From Aculops lycopersici (taxonomy: Eukaryota; Arthropoda; Arachnida; Trombidiformes; Eriophyidae), in NCBI GenBank assembly GCA_015350385.1, contig WNKI01000001.1:9789118-9853117 (forward strand): a stretch of DNA of 64,000 bases, written 5' to 3'. Position numbers and translations under genes: made by a program. The notes beneath the pieces were generated by a model that worked only from the letters and a program-made list of their open reading frames with translations, had not been told where the DNA came from and did no database searches. Numbering within the stretch: the first letter of the stretch is position 1; each line of letters starts with the position of its first letter. This document shows positions 54,219 to 64,000 of this stretch, piece by piece.

Positions 54219-57200
54219 CTGCACATTTGCGGTTTGAGGTTTGGTAAGTGATTGGGCGGAAAGGTAAATCAGGTGGTTAGTTTATGATAGCTCTTAGTCT
54301 TCCAAGTAGCGAGGAGTGGATTTGAAATTGGCACGCGAAGGCTGGCTTTTAGTTCAGCTTGAGGAGAAGGCGGACAAGAAAATTACGACCTAAGAAGAGG
54401 AAGTTGGAGATCAAATCGGATCAGATTTGTTTGCATACGTGTCGCCGTGTAGCGGCGAGTTGCTGCTGGTTTGCCAGCACGTCTATCGTCATCTTGGGAC
54501 AACAAGCAGCGACAAATGACAACTTGTCGCTGGCGAGCGAGCCGGTCGCTAGGCGCGCGTTAAACTTGAGAGTCGCGAATGCGTCTTACCAAGGGAGAGG
54601 AAGACAACAAACAGCATGATAACTGTAATGGCATTCGTTTAATTTACATAGTGAAATCATTAATCCATGCGACTGACTTGCGCGTTTGGTTCAGTTTAGT
54701 TTGCGAGGAACACAACGATAACCAAGACCACCACGACGAGTCACTTGGGGGCCAAATCTGGCCAAATCTTTGAGCTGAGTTAGTGGAAACTAAGCAGCAA
54801 AGTTAACCAAACAGAACGCAACTTTGTCCGAGCAATAGACGCCCGAGCTAGAGGAATGGCAATTTTGTTAGCGTGTTGTTGTCCTCTCCTTTGCCGCTCC
54901 CGAAACAGAATCGGACGCAGCCTGTTTCGCCCGACTGACCGGAAGTTGGTTGGCTTGCGAGTCAACTATAATGGTAATAGTTGGAGGGTTTAACTCTCGC
55001 TGCTCTTTTGCTCGTCAGAATGAGGAGAGCCACGGTTTAGAAGGACAAGGAGAGGGAGACAATCCATTCACTTAAACGTCTCGTTGGCGCCGCTTGGCTG
55101 CCCGACTAGTAGGCTAGTTGGCTTCTTGGCGCATAGCGACCACGAGGAAGAAGGCGGAGAAGCGACTTTTAGCCAACGGAGCACAATGGCCGGCGAGAGA
55201 GTTTGCATTAAAGTTTCATAGTTTAGTATAGTAGTTGTTGTGTTGCTCGTTGTCGCTTTTGTGACTTATTCTTCTTCTTCTTGCTCTTACAAGATCGCTA
55301 TTGATATTATTGGCGCTCGCCGGCCATCTACTCGCTTGTCAATAATAATATTTCGCCATTATTCATTCGCAAAGTTGCGGCGCCAGTGGTTGTTGCTCTC
55401 ACATACAACCAGTTTTAGCCACACCAACTGAAGCACTCAGCTCTCCCATCTTGTCCACTTTATGAGTTGCTCGAAATAGAGACCAGCGAGTAGCCAGAGG
55501 TTGGGGCAACTTGAGCTCTGGAGTTGATGATGCTGCTGCTGCTGCTCCAAATGCTACTGCTCGAGCTGCCCTAGTGGCTGCAGTTGTAATAAAGTGGCCA
55601 GTTATTAAGGTTGCTGACTCCACGTCTTCCCCTCGTTTCCGCTTGCCAAAAGTAAGATCGTGACTTAAACCAAAGAGACGGATGCTTGTTGGTTACGCCA
55701 AAGTGGGCGTGTCCGGTGATAAACTCAAGTCGACCGAATGGCCAGCGAGAAGATGGGAGATTGATTGGAGACACACCGGAAAGCGGAATAGAGGGAAAGC
55801 AAGCAAATTTCTGCAACTGTCACTAGGAGCAGAACTCTTGTGAGTTTGTATATTTCTGCTAACTACCACCAAGGGAGAAGTCCACTCAACATAACCGCAA
55901 CCACGAACCAAAAACCAAACCAAACCAAACCAAACAAAACAGAACCGAGGAGTAGACATGCTGACACGCCTACTTGTAGGCGGCAGGCGACCACTAAACG
56001 GCATTGCAATTTGCGCGCGCCGAGATGCATGCTGCGTTAGTATAAACTCGCGCACACGAATGGAAAGATGATGAATGGCCACAAGCACTAGGCGCTAGGT
56101 GCCAGTGGTCGCTCGTGGGCCTTTGTTCATCATTATCATCATCATCATCATCATACTCGTGGCATCGGTATCTTTTATCCATTCGGGTTCCAGTTCGAGG
56201 GATTCGCTAGGATTTTGGGGAAAAATTTAGAACATGGTACACAAATTGCACCTTCGTGCGCGTCCACCTCGCGGCTGCCTCTTACTTGCTCTTTCCTGCT
56301 ACTGATGGTGATCGTGTTCGTGATTGTTGCGATAGGAGCTCGGCACAATGGCCAACCGAACTAAACTTAACTTGGCTCTTTGTGCTTCCAGTTGTCTGCT
56401 TGAGCGTAGCTCCAATCTTCTGATTGGTTTTGTTCGCCGAGCTTTCAAATTGCAACTCGCGTAGCACGTAGCTACTTCCGGTTACTGTTCACGAAGACTC
56501 GAGTAACTTCTAGAGTTTGAATGGCGCAAAGTTGCATTCAATCTTCATTAAGCAAGCCAGCAAGACAGTAGAGCTGGCGGCTAGTGTTGGCTGGCGAGAC
56601 AGCAGTTGTGTTCAGCCATCTTAGCCTCTCGCTCTGTTGGTTATACATGAAAAACAAAGACAAGACAAAGGAGTTACTCGTTATTTGGCTCGCTGCAATG
56701 TAACGTTTAGTCACAATGAAGGAATGGGAAATATACGCACACAATGAGCATGCCAACTGTTCGAGTTCATCTCATTTTTGGGCAAACCCAAATGAGCAGC
56801 TAGATGAGCTACAACAACAGCAGCTGCAGAGGCAATGGTAATATTGGCAGTGAAATTACGAAGCTTGATGAATGACTAGGCGAGATGTTGGCACTTGCGG
56901 CGGAAGCGTAAAAGTAAACTTTTGCGGTTCAAATGGAATAAAGTGCAAGATGCGCTAGTTGCTACACCAGTTACGTGATCACTTGAACGTGTGACAAGTC
57001 CGCTGGCTCGAGGGTTCCGAAACTGGCGCCTCGGTTGCCACTTGAGCTGATTGCTAGCGCTGGCGCTAATCACGTTGCAGTTGTTGGCTACTTTTTGTTC
57101 TGTTGGCGCTCCAATAAAAACCACAGGCTAGCCAATCACTTGATCATTTGGCCGCTAGTTGAAACGAGACTTTTTGTGGCCACAAATCGCGCTGGGCGCC

Positions 57201-60200
57201 AAACTTGCGCCCAGCCAAATGATTGCTGATCTTTGCCTGGCTAATGATGTCAAAGTGGCCGAGTGGACAAAAGGCAATCGACTATTTCCATGACATTGTT
57301 GGGGATCAGCAAAACAACAACCGCGACCATAGCGATATCAATTGTTTCTTTCTATTGCCTAGCTCAATTCCATGCTATATATATAGAGAGAGAGAGAGGG
57401 AGAGAGAGGGGAGGGGGCAGAAATTAGATTATCACAAGTGTCCAGTTATTGGCTTCAGTCGGAAAGGGGAGAGGATTTGTGGCTCGAAATGAAATAAAAT
57501 TGCCAATGTGTCGGCTGAAAGAAGAGAGAGACAAAAGGGCGAGGCCATGAGACGCAATAACAAGAAATTGATCCAGGGACATGGACTACAGTAACTTGGT
57601 AGCGGTGCCACTCGTTTACTTGCTACAGTTTTTCTCGCAAGTAACTGGCGGCCGCTTGATTTGATTTGTCGCTCTCCGTTTTCGCACGCTGATCATATTA
57701 GTTGGGGTGCCGGGAATTGCAAAAATTAGTGCACTTTTTAACCGATTCACACTGGTACAAAATGCGCACTAGTATTTGCAAAGCTCGCGCTCCTCCCCTC
57801 AGATCTTTGTCTCAATTTCCCTGACAAGTACAAGGCCAAGTCCGAAAAGAGAGGAGAGGCCAGGCAGAGAGACCAAATGGCGAGTCTCTAGGTTGGCGGC
57901 CATTCTAATGGCCAGGAAAACAACAACTTGGGAATCGAGCGACAGATAGACAAGACAGCTTTAGACTCTCTCGCTCTGTCTCTCTGTCTTGTCGTGGAAC
58001 AATTCGTTTGCTTTGGCCTTCCGGTTTTCCCTCACTGGCAGCCGAGATTGGATGTCCAAGGCTCAAGTAAAAATATACCAAGCAAGTGGATTTTTAAATC
58101 AACTCGCTCGCGCAAAGAATGGGCGCCCAGAATTTGGCGAGCGTTTGAAGCGAGAGGAATGGAGGAGGGAAAAGCTGGAAAATGGGGATAAGCCAAAGAG
58201 AGGCGAGAATGTAGATTTGCCTCTCGCTTTTGGCCATTTTGGAATGCTAATCATTCGACGAGCTTGCCAGTGTCGTTGCTGGTGATTTGCTCTGCCTTGT
58301 AGTCTGCAGACCGGCCAACAAATCTAACTCGCTGATCTTCTCGAGGATTCTTCGAGCACAATCTTCGTTTTTGGCCACCAGTTCAAAAGTTGGATAGCGA
58401 CTCGATTTGCTTTCGATTTCTCTGCCATCGTCGTCGTCGCAGCCACCAACAAGAGAGTTTCCGATTCAGTGTCGATAGGACACAAATCATCGGATTCGCG
58501 CGACTCATTGAAGCGTCAACTCGGCGACGGCGGCAATGCTAATGGCAGCAACTGATCTGATCGCTTGCTTCTGCTCTAGTCCACTGGTACCACCAGCCGA
58601 GTCTCGCCGAATCGTCCAGAGGAACGACGAGGCCAAGTTGGCGACAAGTTGACATTGTTGCTGTCCGGAAGTGGCGAGCGGAAGTCGATCGGCAAGTCCG
58701 AGGGCAAGGGGGACACCATCCACGATGACAAGCCCGCTGGCTGGTTGCCCGTAGCCGCTTGCTACTTTCAGGCGACGTTAGTCACATTAGCGAGTTCCAA
58801 TGCTCTATCATTGAGTCTATTTTGCTTATGTTGGTCTAGTGGAATGGAGTGTAGAGCAGTGAAGTTGAGCCTGAAACGTTGGCTCGCTGATTCCATTGGC
58901 GGGCACCCACTCGCCTCCCTCAAGCCAACGATCTTGACTAAACTCGAGCTTGCCAAGTCGAGTGGATACACAGAGAATCACCAAACGACGCCCAACGATG
59001 CTCACGCAAATTAGACGTTTTGCTGCCACAAAAAAGAGAACCCTCGTCGGTGTCAGACGGTTGCGCCGGCGTTGGTGGTGTCAGCCGGCGTGTGGTTCTG
59101 ATGCCACCCAAAGGCCAGAACAACAACAACAAAAACGGTGAGCGGGATTTGCATTGGGAGCACTCGACCACCAGTTAATCAATTGGTGGTGGTGGCGCTA
59201 CCACTGATGCTAGTGGTTCTTGTTGCACTAGTTTGCAGGTGAGGTGATAAATACACTCCACCTGAGTGCGACAGTCATCCCATGCGTTTGTTTTCTTGTG
59301 CTTTTTCGGCTGTGGCCAATGTCACTGGGGGTTGCACCTCTACCTCCTGCCCCTCTTTCGTCAAATGTTGCTCCAAAAGGACGAAAAACAATCCATCACT
59401 CAATTCCCTTTGAGTTGTCCCACTTCTAAGCTCCACAATCACACACTATACTTTACTGCACTACGACAATCGCGCCAACTTCCGGTTGTGACAACAACAA
59501 ACCCAAGTCCCGACCAAGACTCTTGGCGTCTCGTGGCCAACTCCACTGATCGCCATCAATCAATTAGCAACCGAGGAATGGTTACCGGAAGTGGGTGGCT
59601 CATGGACACATGATAGTCAGCCGATTTGGAGATTCCACGACCAACAACCTCGACGACGATCACGACGACCACAACTAACCTCTTTATACCGTTTGGTTCG
59701 CCTCCCCTCCCCCTTGCCATCCGTTTGGTTGCTCGACCGGAAGCATTAGCATGCTGCCAAGTTGGACTTTCAACATTATATGTGCACAGGTAGTTGGCCT
59801 CTCATTGTTGTTGCCTGTAGTAGTGGTGATGGTTTCTCTTTGACGCAACACGACGCACCAACTACACCAATGACAACGAGAAGAGCTAAGAATAGACCGG
59901 GTGCATTTTGCCTCAGGTGCAGCAAGCATGGTGTACGATACACAACACCGGCATTGTTCCGTATTTGTCCGCGCGCCCACCAAACCAATCTTATTAACCT
60001 AAGGATAGAGAGTGCGTCTCTCTCTCTCTCTCTTTCTCTCTTTGTTGGTGACGTTAGAATAACAACGACAGAAAGAATAAGGAGCAGCAGTAAAATCAAG
60101 TAGCTTGTGTCAGTGTCACTCGTGCACAACACAATCGTCGAATGACAAACTCATTCTCAATTTAGATTGACTCGTCGCTTCTTCTGAATCTCGTTGCAAC

Positions 60201-63200
60201 CCCAAGATTAGCCATCGAGCAGAAGAGAGAATGACTCTATTTATCCCTCAATCAATCGGTTTGAGTCGATCTCTGTTGCATTGGGAGACTTGTCACATTG
60301 TTACGCTCCTATCTCTATGCTGTCCGAATTGTCTATCTCCCTCCCTCTAGTCTTTTGTTGCAAGATTCAACTGCAGCGACAATGTCGAGCTGATGCATCA
60401 CATTAGTTCACGAATTGGAATTCATTTTGACAAATAGTGACTATCGAGAGCAGAGCAATCGATGATCCATCTAGCGACGCTAGGCATCGCAACTCCACTT
60501 CCGTCGCCTTTAATTTTATTTGTTTGATCTCCTCTCCTAGCTTGTCCGTTGCTTTTTATTGCAAAATTCCAACCCCAAACTTCGAGAGCATCTCACTGAC
60601 TGCCCTGAGCGAGCGCCTAGCGACGAGATGATCTCTCACTCCACTTGAGAAAGCTTGAGCGGACGAGTATGTGAGAAGTTTGCAAGAAAAACAAGGCGGA
60701 ATATGCTCAATGTAGCGGGAGACTTCTGGACGCCGCTCCATCACTTCGGTTGACAGCTCTGCTCTCGCTCTCGGTGGCCTTCCGTTTCCGGTCCCTGCTC
60801 CTTCTCCTCATGATCGTTATCCTTGGTTACAATCGTAAGTCTCGCCGGCAAGGGCAGCTCGTCTCTTTCACTTTAGTTCCAAGGAGCCTGAGTCAACAGT
60901 CTGGCCAATCGGCCGGTTGCTGTCTCTTCCTGTTCCATGGTTGTCGCTATGGCGCTGCCTCAAGCCCACGAGAAGGCAAAAATTGGAATTGATTTTGTAT
61001 TGCGCTCACGCGCTTAGCTCCCATCTCCATCTCTATCGCTCGTCTAAAGTCTAGGGCCTAGAGTTTGGAATCTAGCTTCGGGTCTCGGGATGCAAAGTAG
61101 ACAAACGAAAATGACAACAAGAGAAAGCCGATAATATAATTCAAGGATTCCCATTGACCCAATGACAACTGGAGCGATTTGTACGATGCCATCAGGGATC
61201 GTACAAATATACGAGTTTTCCACGAGGCGAATAAAACTTTTAGTATATTTAAATAAGTTGTTGGCTCGAGTCACGAGTCGCTTGTGACTTGCTAGCAAAT
61301 TCAATTTGCTCACTCCTCTCCTTCGGTGGAAAGCGAATTTGTTCTGTTGAGTCTATCGATAGATTTGAACAAAGTCACGGGCGAGTCAATCAACTGCACT
61401 GAGTTGCGCAATCTGATTGTCGTCTTGAGACGAGACGAGACGAGACAAGATGAGATGAGATGAGTGTGAAATACAGGGACCAGCTAGTAGTGTGCAAAAT
61501 AAACAAAACTCTGGCTAGCTAGATAAACGGACGTGAGATCCGCGTCTGTGTATCTCGAGCTCACTGTCAGTCAGTCGGTCGGTCGGTCGGTATGTTGATT
61601 ACGTAAGCAGACGCCGCCAAGCGAACAATTGGTTGTCCCGAGGGATCGACTTCCGTGGCCTGGCGCTGGTGCCTACCATTCTGCGATCCAACATGTGGGA
61701 GCGCGTCATCCGGTTTGCCACTCGACTTCACGCGGCCGCAACACGGCGGCGACAAATCTCTGGTCAGGTGAGCAAAGGAGTCGGCTGAAGGGAGAGGTTC
61801 TTTAGTGTCGGCGGTGTTTTTGCACTCGCAGGAAGGAGCTCGTTTGAGTTGCTGTCTTCTTCCACCTAAAACCGAGAAACTCAAGCGTTTGTCTTAGACA
61901 CACACTCTCTCACATATACGTACACAAATCAACCCTTGAGTTTGGAATACGCAAACACGGAGCAAGTAGCGGGATAGTTTTGTTAGCTAAAGTGGGCCGC
62001 CGGTTGCTGGAGCCTGAAAACAGCCCCTAGCTTGGACCACTGTTTTCTATGCTCTACTTTGTTACACTTTGGCTGCAAACGAGTCTCACTAGACTCAAGA
62101 CTCGCTCGCAGGGCTTCCGATTCACAATTGAGCCGCTGGAGTAAACACAGTGGCGGCTCAAGTCGATAGCACAAATTGAAAACTTACTTGGCTCGCTCGT
62201 CGCTTATGTTGATCGCTTAACTTGCTCTCGAACTTTGACTCGTTTGCTAATGACTTTACAGCGAAAGTGCAATAAACGGGTAACGACGTCCACGACCACC
62301 ACTACTGAGCTGAAAAGTAGAGGAAATCGATTCCTCTCCTCCCCCTCGGAAATTTGCAACTACATCGCAAAGTTCGGAGGGCGAATAAAATCTCAATTTA
62401 ATTTGTGGAAGGCGCATCGAGCACTTGAGCAACTCGCACTGAGAGATTGTTCTATTGGCGATTGTACCGCCAGAGTTCCATAGGCGATTCATGGTTTGGC
62501 AAAGTGAAAATTTGCACTGATTGCAACCATTGGCTCGCTCACACAATAACATCCACTACTGCAGCGTTACGCAACAGTCCGATCATAAACGATACAGGCC
62601 CAAACGAGAGGCGCAAAGTGGATCCGAGAAAGAGCAGTCGCCGAGTCTCGACAGGTGCGCTCTCAAATTACGCGCGCCAATTTGCCGAGAGATGAGAGGC
62701 GAGGAATTCGTGGCTCGACTCTTTGGTGGCTAGCTTGTCGCTAGCCACTGAAGACTCGACAAGCTCGCCACCAAGAACGAAACACACATAACATTCGCCA
62801 CCACGACTTGTAACCAACAAGGCGACATTTGACTCGCCAAGCGCGACACAACGTCGCGCACCGTTCCCACCCAAGGACACCGAGTCGCGCCTCCAATTTG
62901 TCGTTCAATTACATCCGCCGATTGAATGACACTTACACGCGCTTCTCCGGTGGCTCCTCTTGGTTTGCCAGTGCCAACCGGAAGCGATTAAGTTGCTCAC
63001 TTGGTCGCTCGAGTTGCTCGTTGTTTGGTCAAGCTGGCAAGTTGTCGAGCCGGCGAGCAGCTGGCTTCATTTGCGCCGGCCACCGGAAACGACAAGCTCA
63101 GCAAACATGTCGACACAACAAGAGGGAGAGAGAGAGAGAGAGGGACTTGAGTTTGTGCACCAGCAAGCAGATATCGCAACTCATTAGCTTGCGCGTTTCT

Positions 63201-63564
63201 AATTGACTGGCCATTTTGGTTGCATGGAAGTTGTTGTATGCTTGCATTTGTGTGTCTTTTCCATGTCTCGACGCCTATGGGCTGGAACGAAACTAAGAGG
63301 CGGCAAATGAAATATAAGAGACGAAGAGATAAGCGCGATTTGCTCCATTGACTTTGCTTGGCAACCTTGAATTATCATCATTTAGATGGCTCAATAAGAG
63401 GCGATTCGCAGCTTAATTGGTTGGGGGGAACGAGCAAATTAATGTTTAGCAAACAACAGGCGGTTGGGCGTAAAAATTGCATAAATTAATACGCCTCTCC
63501 CTCTCTGTAGGTCAATCGACTGTATGCATTTGGATTCGGCAGAGGGAAAGAAGAAAAAAAGGAG
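54219..63564. other. Long stretch without a recognised protein gene
   Basis: This may be intron or 5' flank of the neuroligin-like gene. I read both strands for the missing esterase N-terminus and did not find it. The ORFs present are short, overlapping and low-complexity. Repeats: CCAAA units (about 55911-55940), a CAT run (about 56133-56155), a GA run (57384-57420), CT (60018-60041), GAGAC/GAGAT (61425-61464), GGTC (about 61573-61592), and GA (63121-63143). A TATCGATA (DRE-type) palindrome is at 61354-61361. Confidence 0.5.
61354..61361. promoter_or_regulatory. DRE-like TATCGATA palindrome
   Basis: TATCGATA, within the longer palindrome TCTATCGATAGA, is the binding sequence of DREF at many arthropod promoters. 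No gene start is recognised beside it, so its use is uncertain. Confidence 0.25.
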
Positions 63565-63639
63565 TGCAACCACCAAGGCTCGAACTTGGGACCTCTTGTG
63601 TGTTAGACAAGCGTGATAAACCAACTACACTATGGTTGC
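63565..63639 (-). tRNA. tRNA-Val (anticodon AAC)
   Basis: The minus strand folds as a complete cloverleaf of 75 nt. The acceptor stem GCAACCA pairs with TGGTTGC (7 bp, discriminator A). The D arm contains the A-box-like TAGTGTAGTTGG. The anticodon stem CTTGT/ACAAG carries loop CTAACAC, giving anticodon AAC (Val). The T arm CCAAG/CTTGG has loop TTCGAGC. A run of seven T on the minus strand (63554-63560) starts four bases after the gene and serves as the Pol III terminator. No intron. The D loop is slightly long compared with the usual tRNA-Val. Confidence 0.93.
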
Positions 63640-64000
63640 GGACTGCATGCTTTAACTCGGCTAAATTCAAATTTTGCTGGATCTGACCGATGGACTCGGT
63701 TTTTTTCCTATCGGAATTCAGAATTAAAACTGGAGCAAAAACTAGCGGCAAAATCAATCACCACGAGAAACAAATTCTTTTTCCTCCCACTTGCAATCCC
63801 AAATTGCCGATGTGATTCATGGGCCCTGTTGGTCTTTGAACTCTACGCCTGTTGAAATACTAGCTTAGTAAATCACAGTGGGCGAGATCGAGATAACGAG
63901 TTGAGAGTTTGTGTGTCTCGGATTTGGCAAGAGAAATAAAAAGTACCATTTGTCCAACTCGACGGGCAACTTTGCCAGTGCGCCTGACATGAGTGGTAAC
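63640..64000. other. Right end of window, no feature seen
   Basis: 5' flank of the tRNA-Val gene and unassigned sequence. No ORF with a recognisable domain. Confidence 0.5.

Noticed and set aside
60750..60842. Signal-peptide-like hydrophobic frame ending in a GTAAGT donor
   Set aside because: No in-frame ATG upstream of the hydrophobic stretch and no following exon recognised.
61618..61772. GC-rich open stretch ending in CAG|GTGAGC
   Set aside because: Open in more than one frame with no domain on either strand; not enough to call an exon.

Overview
The window is animal nuclear DNA: genes have GT-AG introns, AATAAA poly(A) signals and metazoan families (LIM-homeobox, copine, LOTUS/Tudor, neuroligin-like), and there are long non-coding stretches full of microsatellites. 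I infer a chelicerate, most likely a mite. The main reason is a tandem array of two-Ig units that resemble Ig7-Ig8 of Dscam, each with its own signal-peptide exon. That is the layout known for the 5' cassettes of chelicerate short Dscam (sDscam) genes. Many other genes here have one exon, and several carry long poly-Gln or poly-Asn runs.

Layout. 1-4.8 kb: no convincing gene. 4.8-5.8 kb: an ATF4-like bZIP factor (+) with an unusual C-terminal C2H2 finger and two short upstream ORFs. 6.4-7.3 kb: an ATP-Mg/Pi mitochondrial carrier without EF-hands (-), divergent from a TDRD5-like LOTUS/Tudor germline protein (+, 8.4-10.7 kb). Their shared promoter is flanked by inverted GTCCTG/CAGGAC-type repeats. 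11.2-15.4 kb: four tandem two-Ig genes (-) plus a decayed fifth. Each intact copy has a near-identical CTCF-like element 86-114 bp upstream of its start codon. 17.2-41.9 kb: a three-exon Lim1 (Lhx1/5) homeobox gene (-) with introns of 18.6 and 4.3 kb; its 5' end abuts a CT microsatellite and a 351-base assembly gap. 43.5-45.5 kb: copine (+). 46.0-46.7 kb: dihydropteridine reductase (+). 47.9-49.5 kb: a Gln-rich secreted protein (+), convergent with a large neuroligin-like, catalytically dead cholinesterase-fold membrane protein (-, 49.7-54.2 kb, 5' part not found). 54.2-64 kb: no protein gene recognised; one tRNA-Val (-) near the end.

The most interesting locus is the Ig array. Each copy has a signal-peptide exon, a variable Ig1 exon and a homogenised Ig2 exon. 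The last exon ends at a sequence that is at once a perfect phase-1 splice donor and a Gly-Glu-Tyr-stop, followed 57-69 nt later by AATAAA. No constant exons lie downstream on that strand within the window. The array therefore looks like sDscam 5' cassettes that have become free-standing secreted Ig genes, or that choose between termination and splicing. The CTCF-like element before each promoter recalls vertebrate clustered protocadherins.

All calls come from reading the sequence; no database search, alignment program or expression data was used.
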